From Alloalcanivorax xenomutans (GTDB lineage: Bacteria > Pseudomonadota > Gammaproteobacteria > Pseudomonadales > Alcanivoracaceae), in assembly GCF_900217905.1 (NCBI RefSeq), contig NZ_OBMO01000001.1:62001-126000 (forward strand): a stretch of 64,000 nt of DNA, in the 5' to 3' direction. This document shows, one piece after another, positions 45,886 through 57,241 of the stretch. Each line of letters starts with the position of its first letter. Within the stretch, counting starts at the first letter, position 1. Both the position numbers and the translations under genes were made by a program. The notes beneath the pieces are model-generated. The model was not told the DNA's origin. It was given only the letters and a program-made list of their open reading frames with translations, and did not search any database.

Positions 45886-46085
45886 GTTTTGATATCCCTT
45901 TTCATTATTTCACTATATTTTATTTATACCTTTATTAATCAATAAGTTAAGGAACATTAAAGCCAACACCCCATACCTGGGAAAGACATATTCAGAGCCC
46001 TGTCTACCATCAATCCGATACGGTAGTACCGAGCACGAGGAGTCAAATCGCGGACTCTTTGGGGAGCTTTCCGCGCATGACAAAA
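45886..46085. other. AT-rich intergenic stretch, no supported gene
   Basis: Between the paaA operator and the terminator hairpin of the convergent cupin gene. The first ~75 bases are unusually AT-rich (TTTCATTATTTC and nearby runs), in strong contrast to the surroundings. I see no open frame or RNA gene in it. Confidence 0.5.
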
Positions 46086-46110
46086 CGCCGGTCGGGCATG
46101 CGGACCGGCG
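46086..46110 (-). terminator. Terminator-like hairpin after the cupin gene
   Basis: CGCCGGTC and GACCGGCG form an eight-base stem around a nine-base loop (46086-46110). On the minus strand it is followed by GTTTTG, a short T-run, 24 bases after the cupin stop. Confidence 0.6.
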
Positions 46111-46133
46111 CGGCCATATGAATCAGGAAGGAC

Positions 46134-46514
46134 TTAACCGGCGGGCACCGGCTCCACCCACTCCTCGGTGCCATACCGGGGAGTGACGAACAGCACCTTG
46201 ATGGAAGGGGTATGCAGAGTGGCCGTGTGCGGCAGGCCACGGGGGATCAACAGCGCATGCCCTGGAGCGAGCTCATGGGCCAGCAAGGCGCCATCCGGCT
46301 GCCGCACCCGCATGGTCATACGGCCGTCCAGGATCACCAGCAGCTCATCGCCACGTGGGTGGCGCTCCCAACTGCCATCGGGACGGGTATTGTGAATGGT
46401 GATCACCCCGACCATGGACTCCTCGTCGCAGCGATGGTGGCCGAGCAGGGAAAAAGGCTGATCGTCGGGAATGGTGTCCAAGGCTTGTCGCAGATTGACG
46501 GCGACGGAGGACAT
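46134..46514 (-). CDS. Cupin-fold protein, WbuC-like
   Basis: 126 residues, one small beta-barrel. Histidines in ERHPRGDELLVILDGRM and PRGLPHTA fit a metal-binding cupin. Divergent from a TetR regulator (119-bp gap between the coding starts), so it may be that regulator's target. Function unknown. ATG at 46514. Confidence 0.75.
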   Translation of the reverse strand: MSSVAVNLRQALDTIPDDQPFSLLGHHRCDEESMVGVITIHNTRPDGSWERHPRGDELLVILDGRMTMRVRQPDGALLAHELAPGHALLIPRGLPHTATLHTPSIKVLFVTPRYGTEEWVEPVPAG

Positions 46515-46632
46515 AGCGGGCTCCTTGTTTGCAGTAATGGATGACAGTGGTTCGAAGCATGGCGATGTTGTTGCGCTTCAAAAATTATGCGAGTGTTTCC
46601 TCATATTTCCCATTCGCATTCCGAGCCCCGCC

Positions 46633-47268
46633 ATGCCGCCCTCACCGATACCCACGGAACCCCGTAAACAGCCGCGTCAGGCCCGTTCCCGCGCCACCGT
46701 GGAGGCCTTGCTGGAAGCCACGGCTCAGGTTTTGGTGGCCCACGATTACAAGGGCAGCACCACCGCCCGCATCGCCGAACGGGCGGGCGTCAGCATCGGG
46801 TCGCTGTATCAGTACTTTCCCAATCTGGAATCGCTGGTGGCGGCGCTGGTGGATCGCCATGCCCAAGGCCTTCTGAAGGTGATGGACAGGGCTTTGGAGG
46901 GCGATGAAGCGGCCAGTCTGAAGGATGGCCTGCGGGCATTGATTCACGCCGGCCTGGACATGCAACGCCTGGACCCGGCGCTGCACCGGGTGTTGATGGA
47001 GCAGCTCCCCAACGTGGACCGCCTGCGCCGGGCGCGTGACACCAGCCGCCGCCTCACCGGCCTGATCGAGGCCTTTTTATGCCGTCACGCCAGTCAGCTG
47101 GCTGCCGGGCGCGAACCGGCGCTGGCCGCCGTGGTGGTGGAAACCAGTCTGGAGGCGGTGGCCCACCGGGCAGTGAGTGATTACCCATCAGCGCCAGAAC
47201 AACAACGGCTTCAGGACGAGCTGTACGATCTGCTGCTGAATTATTTGACCGGTCCATCCATTGGTTAG
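46633..47268 (+). CDS. TetR-family transcriptional regulator
   Basis: 211 residues. N-terminal helix-turn-helix (VEALLEATAQVLVAHDYKGS, then IAERAGVSIGSLYQYFPNLE) and a helical effector domain. The ATG at 46633 starts the conserved part; the frame continues upstream into the divergent cupin gene and is rejected there. Its stop overlaps the convergent GST stop by four bases. Divergent from the cupin gene, a likely target. Confidence 0.85.
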   Translation: MPPSPIPTEPRKQPRQARSRATVEALLEATAQVLVAHDYKGSTTARIAERAGVSIGSLYQYFPNLESLVAALVDRHAQGLLKVMDRALEGDEAASLKDGLRALIHAGLDMQRLDPALHRVLMEQLPNVDRLRRARDTSRRLTGLIEAFLCRHASQLAAGREPALAAVVVETSLEAVAHRAVSDYPSAPEQQRLQDELYDLLLNYLTGPSIG

Positions 47269-47924
47269 TCCCGATCCGGCGCGCCCAAGGGGAACAAAGG
47301 CCGATAAGGCCTGGCCTCTTCCACGGCGCGGGCAAACGCCGGCCGCGCCAGCAGGCGCCGCCGGTAGGCGGCCACGCGGGGAAAGCGGCCGTCCATCGGG
47401 TGAGTCCAGTCCGCATAGAACAATGACGGCGCGGCGGCGCAATCCGCCAGGGTGAAGGCATCCCCCATGGCCCAGGGGCCTTTTCCCAGGTTGTCTTCCA
47501 GCCATTGATAGGCGATATCCAGTTGCTGCCGGGCCAGGGTAACGCCGTAAGGATCCCGGTCACCCGGCGCGCGCAGGGCATCGAACACAATCCGCATCTG
47601 CGGTGCGCTCACATAGTTGTCGAAGAACCGGTCCAGGAAACGAACCTCCAGGGCCACATCCGGCGACGCCGGAATCAGTGAAACCGGGCCGGGATAATGG
47701 ACTTGCAGATATTCGATGATCACCGTCGCCTCCGGCACCGGACGATCCCCCTCCACCAGCAGCGGAAACCGCTTGATGGGCCATAGCTCAGCGAACGCCG
47801 CCTGATTAGCTTCATGCTCCGGCGACAACATGCGCAACTCAAAGGGGACATCGTTTTCGTAGAAGGCGATTAGCGCCTTTTGACAGTAGGACGAGAAAGG
47901 ATGGGCATAAAGGATCAGCGGCAT
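47265..47924 (-). CDS. Glutathione S-transferase
   Basis: 219 residues. Thioredoxin-like N-terminal domain (SSYCQKALIAFYEN and the glutathione contact PEATVIIEYL) and a helical C-terminal domain (WAMGDAFTLADCAAAP). Resembles the beta/zeta-like bacterial GST group. An inverted repeat GACCACA/TGTGGTC (47941-47961) lies just ahead of the start and may be an operator. Substrate unknown. Confidence 0.85.
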   Translation of the reverse strand: MPLILYAHPFSSYCQKALIAFYENDVPFELRMLSPEHEANQAAFAELWPIKRFPLLVEGDRPVPEATVIIEYLQVHYPGPVSLIPASPDVALEVRFLDRFFDNYVSAPQMRIVFDALRAPGDRDPYGVTLARQQLDIAYQWLEDNLGKGPWAMGDAFTLADCAAAPSLFYADWTHPMDGRFPRVAAYRRRLLARPAFARAVEEARPYRPLFPLGAPDRD

Positions 47925-48129
47925 GTTCGGCTCCCGTTCGGACCACAGCTACCTTGTGGTCGAACGGAAAAGCCGGGATTCGACAACCGCCACGGCTTGC
48001 GAAGCGGTCCACCCTGAGAACTCAGGATCACTCGCCCTCAGGGGCGTCCCGGAGCCACTGCAGACCGGGGTACGGTTTCATCCCCCCTTGCGGGGAGCTG
48101 GGAAGCGAATGCCATGAATCGCTATCACC
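47925..48129. other. Boundary intergenic region between GST and ribD
   Basis: Contains the inverted repeat at 47941-47961 and the palindrome CCTGAG-AA-CTCAGG at 48013-48026. Comparing it with 8830-8954 by eye showed no shared sequence that could be an attachment site. It is the right edge of the 39-kb segment separating ribD from ribE. Confidence 0.4.
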
Positions 48130-49248
48130 TCAATATCCTGGCACCAGCGTCAGCCGCAGGTCGTTGCCCAGTTGCCGCACATCGGCCCAGCGCAGGGATA
48201 CTTTTTCCGCCATGCGTACCAGCGGCAAGGTGAGCAGGCCACGGGCGTCGGTGCCGAGCAGCGCCGGTGCCATGTAGACAATCAATTCGTCGAACAGCGC
48301 TTCGCGGACGAAGGCCCCGGCCAGGGTGGCGCCGCATTCCACTAGGATTTCGTTGCATTCCTGCCGACTCAGGTCCGCCAGCAACGCTTTCAGATCCACG
48401 CCGGAGCCGGAGCTGGGCAGGTGCATGACTTCGGCGCCGGCCGCTTCCAGGGCACGTTGCCGTTCGGGATGGGCTTCGCCGCCGACGACCAGGCAGGGCC
48501 CGGCGGCGGTGACCACGGGGACATCCACCGGCGTGCGCAGGCGCCGGTCGAGGATCACCCGCAAGGGTTGGCGTACCTGATCGGAGCCGTATTCGCCCAG
48601 TCGCCACTGATCCGCGCGTACGGTGTAGGAGGGCCGGTCCGCCAGCACCGTGCCGATGCCGGTGATCACCGCCGAGCTGCGCGCACGCAGCCTCTGCACG
48701 TCCTCGCGGGCCTCCTGGCCGGTGATCCACTGGGATTCGCCGCTGGCCATGGCGGTGCGTCCGTCCACACTGGCGGCCACCTTGATCCTCACCCAGGGCC
48801 GTTCGCCGCGCATACGGCGGATGAAGCCGGGGTTAAGCGCCCGGGCTTCACTCTCTTGCAGACCCACGTCCACCTGAATGCCGGCGGCGCGCAACGTGCT
48901 AAAACCATTACCGGCCACTTGAGGATTCGGGTCCTCCATGGCCGCCACCACCCGGACCACGCCAGCCTCGATCAGAGCATCGGCGCAGGGACCGGTACGG
49001 CCGGTGTGGGAGCAAGGTTCCAGAGTGACATAGGCGGTGGCGCCGCGCGCTCCGGCGCCAGCGGCGGCGAGGGCATGACGTTCCGCGTGAGGTTCGCCGG
49101 CGCGGGCATGGAAGCCTTCGGCGATGATCCGCCCGCCCTTGGCCAGTACACAGCCCACGCGCGGGTTGGGGTCGGTGGTATAAAGTCCTTGCCGGGCCAG
49201 TTGCAGGGCCCGGATCATGCAGTGCTGATCAAAGGCCGGATCGCTCAT
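48130..49248 (-). CDS. ribD: Bifunctional pyrimidine deaminase/reductase RibD
   Basis: 372 residues. N-terminal zinc deaminase ([11 protein letters not shown] and [19 protein letters not shown]) and C-terminal reductase domain. It carries out steps two and three of riboflavin synthesis. The start overlaps the nrdR stop by four bases. ribE, the usual next gene, is 39 kb downstream on the same strand. Confidence 0.95.
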   Translation of the reverse strand: MSDPAFDQHCMIRALQLARQGLYTTDPNPRVGCVLAKGGRIIAEGFHARAGEPHAERHALAAAGAGARGATAYVTLEPCSHTGRTGPCADALIEAGVVRVVAAMEDPNPQVAGNGFSTLRAAGIQVDVGLQESEARALNPGFIRRMRGERPWVRIKVAASVDGRTAMASGESQWITGQEAREDVQRLRARSSAVITGIGTVLADRPSYTVRADQWRLGEYGSDQVRQPLRVILDRRLRTPVDVPVVTAAGPCLVVGGEAHPERQRALEAAGAEVMHLPSSGSGVDLKALLADLSRQECNEILVECGATLAGAFVREALFDELIVYMAPALLGTDARGLLTLPLVRMAEKVSLRWADVRQLGNDLRLTLVPGY

Positions 49249-49730
49249 GCACCGTCCTTGCCGTCCTTTTTATCACCAGCCCGGCTTCGCAATCGATCCA
49301 CTTCGGCGGCGAATTCGGAAATATCCTGGAAGCTGCGGTAGACCGAGGCGAAGCGCACATAGGCCACGTCGTCCAACTGTTGCAACGCCTCCATGACGAA
49401 TTCCCCCAGCTCCCGCGCCGGCAATTCCCGCTCACCGGTGGCCCTCAGTTGATGACAAATGCGACTGATGGCGGCTTCCAGATCCTCCACGCTCACCGGA
49501 CGCTTCTCCAGTGCCCGCTGCATACCGGCACGAAGCTTGTTCTCATCGAACGGCTGACGGGTACCGTCGGACTTGATCACCCGCGGCATCACCAGCTCGG
49601 CGGTTTCAAAGGTGGTGAACCGCTCATTGCAGCTCAGACACTCACGGCGACGCCGCACCTGGCCGCCATCGGCCACCAGCCGCGAATCGATCACCTTGGT
49701 ATCTTGCGCGCCGCAGAAAGGACAGTACAT
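49245..49730 (-). CDS. nrdR: Transcriptional repressor NrdR
   Basis: 161 residues. Zinc ribbon with Cys3/Cys6 and Cys31/Cys34, then the ATP-cone (about 49-139). It represses ribonucleotide reductase genes when dATP is high. It overlaps ribD by four bases. The ATG has a weak ribosome-binding site; the bases just upstream are the tandem-repeat-like flank of the four-helix cassette. Confidence 0.95.
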   Translation of the reverse strand: MYCPFCGAQDTKVIDSRLVADGGQVRRRRECLSCNERFTTFETAELVMPRVIKSDGTRQPFDENKLRAGMQRALEKRPVSVEDLEAAISRICHQLRATGERELPARELGEFVMEALQQLDDVAYVRFASVYRSFQDISEFAAEVDRLRSRAGDKKDGKDGA

Positions 49731-49742
49731 GGGAAGACCAGT

Positions 49743-49769
49743 TGACAGTTAAAAGTGAACAGTGAATAG
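49743..49769 (+). repeat. GTGAACAG/GTGAATAG repeat, left flank of the four-helix cassette
   Basis: Short AT-rich words (ACAGTT, GTGAACAG, GTGAATAG) in tandem immediately upstream of nrdR. The same words occur in reverse orientation at 50161-50195, beside the glyA stop. They bracket the four-helix-bundle gene. Confidence 0.6.
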
Positions 49770-49783
49770 AGGAAACAAGCTCA

Positions 49784-50140
49784 TTATCGCTGACTTTTGG
49801 CGGTTTTGATAATGGCGATCAAGATCCGTAACAGTTCCTGACAGTCAGCGCGCATGGACAGACCCGCGTCCGGGCCAAAGTAGCCTGCTTCCGACAACAG
49901 ATCTATCCAGTAGTCCGTTTCATTGGCCTCTTTCAGAGCCATATGCATCTTGTGTATGAAGTCAGCCCGGCTCTCCGCGTACTCGGCCTCCCGAACCAGG
50001 GCGCCAATAGCCGTGCCGCTACGCAGCAACTGTTTACTGAGTACGTACTCGCTTTTCCGAGTCCTCAGGTATTGGCAGCTTTTCACCACCCTCAACGCAA
50101 AAGCGCGGGATTTCCCCCGCGCCACATGCCGGTCCGTCAT
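49784..50140 (-). CDS. Four-helix-bundle protein (23S rRNA IVS-type)
   Basis: 118 residues, the length and pattern of the four-helix-bundle family first seen in 23S rRNA intervening sequences: the SEYVLSKQLLRSGTAIGALVREAEYAESRADF core and HKMHMALKEANETDYWIDLL. Function unknown; members form pentamers and sit at scattered loci, often with short flanking repeats. It is inserted between glyA and nrdR, genes usually adjacent in gammaproteobacteria, and is flanked by inverted copies of a GTTAACAG/GTGAATAG repeat. Confidence 0.88.
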   Translation of the reverse strand: MTDRHVARGKSRAFALRVVKSCQYLRTRKSEYVLSKQLLRSGTAIGALVREAEYAESRADFIHKMHMALKEANETDYWIDLLSEAGYFGPDAGLSMRADCQELLRILIAIIKTAKSQR

Positions 50141-50160
50141 CCATGACCCCCGTTTTTCGC

Positions 50161-50192
50161 TGTTAACTGTTCCCTGTTAACTATTCACTTTG

Positions 50193-50195
<3 letters not shown>
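50161..50195 (-). repeat. GTTAACAG/GTGAATAG repeat, right flank of the four-helix cassette
   Basis: On the minus strand, GTGAATAG, GTTAACAG, GGAACAG and GTTAACAG in tandem. It contains the glyA stop codon. Inverted relative to the left flank at 49743-49769. Confidence 0.65.
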
Positions 50196-51449
<1,254 letters not shown>

Positions 51450-51585
51450 GGGCTACCCTCTACGGTACGGTCTGGTTGGGGATTCAGGGGCGCGTATTCT
51501 AACCAAAACCCCGCCCTTTGGCACTTGAATGGCGCTCATGGGGACTTGAAGGGCGGCCATGAGTGCTCGCCCCTTCTATCGGCCG

Positions 51586-53640
51586 CTAGAACGACAGACG
51601 CATATCCACCATATAAGCCCGTCCCGGGCCGGGCAGACGCCCCACCGGGCTGACATCCACACCACGGAAGTAGTAGGCCTCATCGGTCAGATTGTTCACC
51701 GCCAGGCCGATCTCCGCGGCGCGGCCCTGCCCCAGCGGCAGCTGGCGGGCCACCCGGGTGTTGACCAGCGTGTAGGCCGGCAGCTTGCCGGCGGCACCGT
51801 TGGCGGTTTCCTTATGGGTGTTGGCGGCGTCGCTGTAGCTGCTGCTGGTATGGGTGGCCGTTAGCGCCGCGTTCCAGAGCTCATGCTGGTAATGCAGGCC
51901 GGCACTGAGTTGATGGCGCGGCGCGTTGGGCACGTCATTACCGGCGAAGTCGCCATTGCGCTGCTCGCTGTCCAGCCAGGTGTAACTGCCGCGCACGTCC
52001 CAATCCCGCGCCAGCTGCCAACGGCTTTCCAGTTCCACTCCCTGGTGGCGGGTGGCCCCCAGGTTCTCGAACTGAACCTGCTGATTGTTGAACTGGATCT
52101 GGTCGTCATAGTCGATGCGGAACAGCGTGACCGCGCTGTACAACGCCGGTGTATTGAAGCGCACGCCAGTCTCGTAGTTCCAGCCCACCTCGTTGCCCAC
52201 GTCGCCCTCGCGGATCACCTGGGCCACCTGCACCGGCACCAGGCTGCGTTGGGTATTGGCGAACCATTGCCAATGACGGTTCAGTTGGTAACTCAGAGTC
52301 AGGCCGGGCAGCCATTTTTCCGCCTGGTTGTCGCTGCTGCCATCATTGAGGTTGTCGGCGAAGCGGGTGTTGACCTTCTCGAAACGCACGCCGGGGGTCA
52401 CCAGCAAACGGCGGTCCATCAGGTAGAACGTATCGCTGACATAGGCGGCCACCGCGTCCGTGTGGAAACGCCAGTCCCGTACCGCGCTGTGGTTGGCGGA
52501 GCTCAATTCCTCGCGATTGACGTCGAAGTCCACTTTCTCGCTGACGTAACGGGCGCCCACCGTGAGGCTGTGGTCGTCGAAATGATAGGTCAGTCGTGGC
52601 TCGGTACCGGCCACGGTGAAGCTGCGCGGAGAATCCGCCACATGAGTGCTGTCGGCCCCCGGATCGGCCCAATGGCCAGCGCCGGATAGGTCTTGGCCGA
52701 ACCAGAAGGTACGGTTGGCGCGATGGGCGAAATTGCGCCATTCCACCTGCAGCCGGCTGTCGGGCTGATAGAGATAGGTGAAGGTACCGCGCACCATGTC
52801 GGCGTCAAAGCGGTCATAGGGGCGCTGGCTATCGGTACGGTCGTGCCGGTATGCATCGGCTGTCAGCGCACCGGGTAGATCCGCTTCCACCTGATAGTAC
52901 TGCAGTTGGCTTTTCAGGGTGACCGCATCGGTGGCGAAGAACTGGCCGTCCCAGACCAGGTTATCCACCTTTGTATCGCTGTGATCGCGGAAGCCGTCGC
53001 CGCGCAGCGCATTGAGCTGCAATTGCATCGCCAGCCGGTCGGACAGGTAGCCGCCCACCCGATAGTAGCTGTCGCTCAACAAGTTACCGGTTTGCTCCGA
53101 TATGGTGATTTTCTGGCGGAGGAACTGCCGCGTCTCCAAGGGAATCTCACGGCTATGCAGATTAAGGACACCGCCCACGTTGTTCGGGCCGTAATGCACC
53201 GCCGCGCCACCGCGCACCAGATCAGCCTGCTCGAGCATTTCCAGGGTCACCGGAAACAACGACAGGCCGATGTTGGTGTAGGGGCCAATGGCTATAGGAT
53301 AACCGTCCATTAACACTTGCAGACGCTGGCTGCGCAACGGGTTGAGCCCGCGCACGCCGATGTTCGGCAGGATGCCGGTGCCGGTTTCATCCAGCACCTG
53401 GACACCGGGCACCTCGCGCAGGGCGTCCTCCAGATTCAAAGCCCCGTTGTCCTGCAGTTGCTGTTCGGACACGCGGGTACGACCACCCGGATACCGCATC
53501 AGTGATCGCCGGTCATTGGCGCCCAGCCAGTCACCACCAACGCGCACCGCCTCCAGCTCATGAGGTTCCTCGGCCACCGTCACCTGGCTACTCGCCAGAA
53601 CGGCCGCCGCCAAACCAACAGCAGTAAGCCCCTTCTTCAT
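51586..53640 (-). CDS. TonB-dependent receptor, FecA-like, without signalling domain
   Basis: 684 residues. Signal peptide (cleavage near TVAEE), plug domain (DALREVPGVQVLDETG, NIGVRGLNP, then the MDGYPIAIGPYTN hexamer-type loop) and beta-barrel. No STN domain, so import only. A Fur box lies 43 bases upstream. Ligand is presumably a ferric siderophore or ferric citrate; neither is confirmed by neighbours. The C-terminal RAYMVDMRLSF is a normal barrel end. Confidence 0.88.
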   Translation of the reverse strand: MKKGLTAVGLAAAVLASSQVTVAEEPHELEAVRVGGDWLGANDRRSLMRYPGGRTRVSEQQLQDNGALNLEDALREVPGVQVLDETGTGILPNIGVRGLNPLRSQRLQVLMDGYPIAIGPYTNIGLSLFPVTLEMLEQADLVRGGAAVHYGPNNVGGVLNLHSREIPLETRQFLRQKITISEQTGNLLSDSYYRVGGYLSDRLAMQLQLNALRGDGFRDHSDTKVDNLVWDGQFFATDAVTLKSQLQYYQVEADLPGALTADAYRHDRTDSQRPYDRFDADMVRGTFTYLYQPDSRLQVEWRNFAHRANRTFWFGQDLSGAGHWADPGADSTHVADSPRSFTVAGTEPRLTYHFDDHSLTVGARYVSEKVDFDVNREELSSANHSAVRDWRFHTDAVAAYVSDTFYLMDRRLLVTPGVRFEKVNTRFADNLNDGSSDNQAEKWLPGLTLSYQLNRHWQWFANTQRSLVPVQVAQVIREGDVGNEVGWNYETGVRFNTPALYSAVTLFRIDYDDQIQFNNQQVQFENLGATRHQGVELESRWQLARDWDVRGSYTWLDSEQRNGDFAGNDVPNAPRHQLSAGLHYQHELWNAALTATHTSSSYSDAANTHKETANGAAGKLPAYTLVNTRVARQLPLGQGRAAEIGLAVNNLTDEAYYFRGVDVSPVGRLPGPGRAYMVDMRLSF

Positions 53641-53682
53641 CGTCGCTACCCCAGCACATCGTTCAGGGCGGCGACCTTATTA

Positions 53683-53701
53683 GAGAACGATTATCAGTAT
53701 C
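53683..53701 (-). promoter_or_regulatory. Fur box
   Basis: On the minus strand a 19-base site GATACTGATAATCGTTCTC, matching 16 of 19 positions of the GATAATGATAATCATTATC consensus. It lies 43 bases ahead of the TonB receptor start, consistent with iron repression. Confidence 0.78.
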
Positions 53702-53748
53702 AACCTTGCATTTGTATCGTTCCGTGACGCTCCGCCTCAAGTGGGGCG

Positions 53749-55317
53749 TCACACGCGCCCCTCACTGAGCCGGAAAGCACCGATCACCGCGCTCAGGGAC
53801 TCCGCCTGGTCGCGCATCTCTCCAGCGGCGGCGTTGGTTTCCTCGACCATGGAGGCGTTGTGCTGGGTCATGGTGTCCAGCTCCGCCACCGCCGTGTTGA
53901 CCTGGCCGATGCCCAGGCTCTGCTCCTGAGCGCCGGTACTGATCTCGGCGATGACACCGTTGACCTTTTCGATGGCGGCGAGAATCTCTTCCATGGTGCG
54001 GCCCGCCCCTTCCACCTGGGCGGCACCGGAGCGGGTCCAGTTCACCGAGGTGTCGATCAGGTCGCGGATTTCCTTGGAGGCCTCGCCGGATCGGCTGGCC
54101 AGAGTCCGCACCTCCTGGGCCACCACGGCGAAGCCCTTGCCGTGCTCACCGGCACGGGCCGCTTCCACCGAGGCATTCAGCGCCAGAATGTTGGTCTGGA
54201 AGGCGATGCCGTCGATCAGGGTGACGATATCGGCGATGCGGGTGGAGGAATCATTGATGCGTGCCATGGTCTGCTCGACTTCACGCATCGCGTTCTGGCC
54301 ACGGCGGGCCACCTCGACGGTACCGCCGACCAATTGCGTTGCCTTGCCGGTGGCGTCCGAGGTGTTGTGAACGGTGTGAGTGATCTGCTCCATGGACGCG
54401 GAGGTTTCCTGCAGGTTGGCCGCCGTTTGCTCGGTCCGGGCGGAAAGTTCCTGGCTGCCACGGGCGATTTCCTCGGCGGCGGTCTTCACGCTCAAGGCGC
54501 TGTCGCGGACTTTCGACAGGGTACCGTCGATGCGCCCGATGAAGGCGTTGAACTGATCCGCCAGTTCACCGATCTCATCACTGCGGCGGCTGTGGATGCG
54601 GGCGGTCAGATCGCCGTCCCCTTCGCTGATCTCACGGATACGCCGGGTGATCTGGCGGATCGCCCGGGACATCAGGTGCGGACCGATCAGGGCAATGGCG
54701 ATCGCCAGCACGCCGATGATCACGGCGAAGACGCTGATCGCCAACTGCTGGAGACGCACCTTCTCCAAGGTTTCTTCCTGCAACGCCTGGATGCGCGCGG
54801 CGACATTGTCGCCGGCCTGATCATAGAAGGCGCGCAGGGCGTCGAAGCTGGCCTGGGACGGCCCATCCAACTGCTCCATGGCCTCCCCCACCAACTCGTC
54901 ATTATAAAGCTGGAACACCTTGGCCGATTCACGCCGCCAGGTTTCATAGAGCCGCCGGTACTCGTCGGCCTTGTCGCCGGTATCCATGTAGCCGTCCATC
55001 AGCTCCGCCATGCGCGCGATGCGCTCCTGGGCCTGGACCGCGTTCTCCTCATAGAAAGCCTGATTGGCCTGCGCTTCCGGCGTACCGGGAATGCCACGCA
55101 GAAAAGCCATTTCCGCCAGCCGGGCCTGATACAGGTCGCGGTCGGCGTTGACCACCTCGGTGATGGCCGGCGTGAACCGGTCGCCGAACTCCAGCATCCG
55201 CTGCTTCACCGAGTTCACTAGCAACACGTTCACTCCCACCACGATCCACAACGCCAATGCCACCCCGATAAAGGCGACCCCATACTTCACATTGATCCGG
55301 TTGAGTTTTGCCAGCAC
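53749..55317 (-). CDS. Methyl-accepting chemotaxis protein, 4-helix-bundle sensor
   Basis: 522 residues. Membrane helix 1 (~11-33), periplasmic four-helix-type sensor (~34-190), helix 2 (~192-213), HAMP, then the signalling hairpin with [20 protein letters not shown] near residue 372. No CheB/R pentapeptide (NWETF) at the C-terminus. Ligand unknown. A single gene; no chemotaxis cluster adjoins. Confidence 0.93.
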   Translation of the reverse strand: MLAKLNRINVKYGVAFIGVALALWIVVGVNVLLVNSVKQRMLEFGDRFTPAITEVVNADRDLYQARLAEMAFLRGIPGTPEAQANQAFYEENAVQAQERIARMAELMDGYMDTGDKADEYRRLYETWRRESAKVFQLYNDELVGEAMEQLDGPSQASFDALRAFYDQAGDNVAARIQALQEETLEKVRLQQLAISVFAVIIGVLAIAIALIGPHLMSRAIRQITRRIREISEGDGDLTARIHSRRSDEIGELADQFNAFIGRIDGTLSKVRDSALSVKTAAEEIARGSQELSARTEQTAANLQETSASMEQITHTVHNTSDATGKATQLVGGTVEVARRGQNAMREVEQTMARINDSSTRIADIVTLIDGIAFQTNILALNASVEAARAGEHGKGFAVVAQEVRTLASRSGEASKEIRDLIDTSVNWTRSGAAQVEGAGRTMEEILAAIEKVNGVIAEISTGAQEQSLGIGQVNTAVAELDTMTQHNASMVEETNAAAGEMRDQAESLSAVIGAFRLSEGRV

Positions 55318-55520
55318 GGCCTGCTCCTAAAAGGTCCAACACACCCGCTTCGAAAAGTGGAATCGGGTTTCGTGGCCGTGTTATCGGCGGAGCCCACCGG
55401 TTCTTGAGGGTCCGGACACGCACCGGGCTTTCATCCTCCCCCGCCTTCGGTTAGTTTAGGCGCCACACCCCGGCCCCCGCCTAGCGGGGCCTTAACGCAC
55501 TGTCAGGCAAGCCATTTTCT

Positions 55521-57188
55521 ATGTCTCAATACATCTTCACCCTGGACCGGGTGGGCAAGGTGGTCCCCCCGAAGAAGCAGATCCTGAAGGACATCTCCCT
55601 GTCATTCTTCCCCGGCGCCAAGATCGGCGTGCTCGGTCTCAACGGCGCGGGGAAATCCACCCTGCTGAAAATCATGGCCGGGGTGGACAAGGACTTCATC
55701 GGCGAAGCCCGCCCGATGGCCGGCATCAATATCGGCTATCTTCCCCAGGAGCCGGAGCTGGATCCGGAAAAGAACGTACGAGAGATCGTTGAAGAGTCAC
55801 TGTCCGAGATCCGCAACGCCCAAACGCGGCTGGAAGAGGTGTATGCCGCCTACGCGGAAGAAAACGCCGACTTCGACAAGCTGGCCGAGGAGCAGGCACG
55901 GCTGGAAGCGATCATCGAAACCGCCGACGCCCACAATCTGGAGCGCAAACTGGACATCGCCGCCGACGCCTTGCGCTTGCCGCCCTGGGACGCCTCGGTG
56001 AAAAACCTGTCCGGGGGCGAGAAGCGCCGGGTGGCCCTGTGCCGGCTGCTGATGAGCGCCCCGGATATGCTGTTGCTGGACGAGCCCACCAACCACCTGG
56101 ATGCCGAATCGGTGGCCTGGCTGGAGCGCTTCCTGCACGAATTCCCCGGCACCGTGGTGGCGGTGACCCACGATCGCTACTTCCTGGACAACTCCTGCGA
56201 ATGGATCCTGGAACTGGACCGCGGCGAAGGCATCCCCTGGAAAGGCAACTATTCCTCCTGGCTGGAGCAAAAGGAGCAGCGCCTGGAGCAGGAAGCCAAG
56301 AGCGAATCCGCGCACCGCAAGACGGTGGAAAAAGAACTGGAGTGGGTGCGGCAGAATCCCAAAGGCCGCCGCGCCAAGAACAAGGCCCGGGTGTCCGCCT
56401 TCGAGGAACTGGCCAGCCAGGAATTCCAGAAGCGCAATGAAACCCAGGAGCTGTACATCCCACCGGGCGAGCGCCTTGGCGAAAAGGTGTTCGAAGTGAA
56501 GGACGTCAGCAAACACTTCGATGACAAGCTGCTCTACGAGAATCTGAACTTCTCGGTGCCACGCGGCGCCATCGTCGGCATTATCGGCCCCAACGGCGCA
56601 GGTAAAACCACGCTGTTCCGCATGTTCGCCGGACAGGAGACACCGGACAGCGGCGAGATCGAGATCGGTGACACCGTGGATCTGGCCTACGTGGATCAGA
56701 GCCGCGAGGACCTGGACGGCAACAAGACCGTGTGGGAAGAAGTCTCCGACGGTCTGGATATTCTCAGGATCGGCAACTATGAAGTGCCCAGCCGCGCCTA
56801 CCTGGGCCGCTTCAACTTCAAGGGCGCCGATCAGCAGAAACGGGTGAAGGACCTGTCCGGCGGCGAACGCAACCGTCTGCACCTGGCCAAGTTGCTCAAG
56901 CAGGGCGCCAACGTGCTGCTGTTGGACGAACCGACCAACGACCTGGACGTGGAAACCCTGCGGGCCCTTGAGGAAGCGCTGCTGGCGTTCCCTGGTTGCG
57001 CCATCGTGATCTCCCACGACCGCTGGTTCCTGGACCGGGTGGCTACCCACATCCTCTCCTTCGAAGGCGATGCCCAGGTGGAGTGGTTCGAGGGCTCCTA
57101 CACCGAATACGAAGAGTTCAAGCGCAAGCAGCTGGGCGACGATGCCCTGCAACCCAAGCGCATGAAGTACAAACGTATCGAGGTGTGA
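55521..57188 (+). CDS. ettA: Energy-dependent translational throttle protein EttA
   Basis: 555 residues, ABC-F protein of two ATPase domains with the inter-domain arm. Walker [10 protein letters not shown] and GPNGAGKTT, signatures [11 protein letters not shown] and [11 protein letters not shown], and Walker B pairs [11 protein letters not shown] and [11 protein letters not shown]. It binds the ribosomal E site and gates translation with ATP/ADP. Length is that of EttA. Ends at a GC-rich hairpin. Confidence 0.95.
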   Translation: MSQYIFTLDRVGKVVPPKKQILKDISLSFFPGAKIGVLGLNGAGKSTLLKIMAGVDKDFIGEARPMAGINIGYLPQEPELDPEKNVREIVEESLSEIRNAQTRLEEVYAAYAEENADFDKLAEEQARLEAIIETADAHNLERKLDIAADALRLPPWDASVKNLSGGEKRRVALCRLLMSAPDMLLLDEPTNHLDAESVAWLERFLHEFPGTVVAVTHDRYFLDNSCEWILELDRGEGIPWKGNYSSWLEQKEQRLEQEAKSESAHRKTVEKELEWVRQNPKGRRAKNKARVSAFEELASQEFQKRNETQELYIPPGERLGEKVFEVKDVSKHFDDKLLYENLNFSVPRGAIVGIIGPNGAGKTTLFRMFAGQETPDSGEIEIGDTVDLAYVDQSREDLDGNKTVWEEVSDGLDILRIGNYEVPSRAYLGRFNFKGADQQKRVKDLSGGERNRLHLAKLLKQGANVLLLDEPTNDLDVETLRALEEALLAFPGCAIVISHDRWFLDRVATHILSFEGDAQVEWFEGSYTEYEEFKRKQLGDDALQPKRMKYKRIEV

Positions 57189-57191
57189 CCA

Positions 57192-57221
57192 TAAGGGCGC
57201 CCGCCGCGCCGGGCGCCCTTA
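57192..57221 (+). terminator. Hairpin after ettA
   Basis: TAAGGGCGCCC and GGGCGCCCTTA pair over eleven bases with an eight-base loop, four bases after the ettA stop. Only a short T pair follows, so its strength is uncertain. The sigma-factor gene starts 21 bases beyond. Confidence 0.65.
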
Positions 57222-57241
57222 GCAAGCGGAAACCGCCGCCA

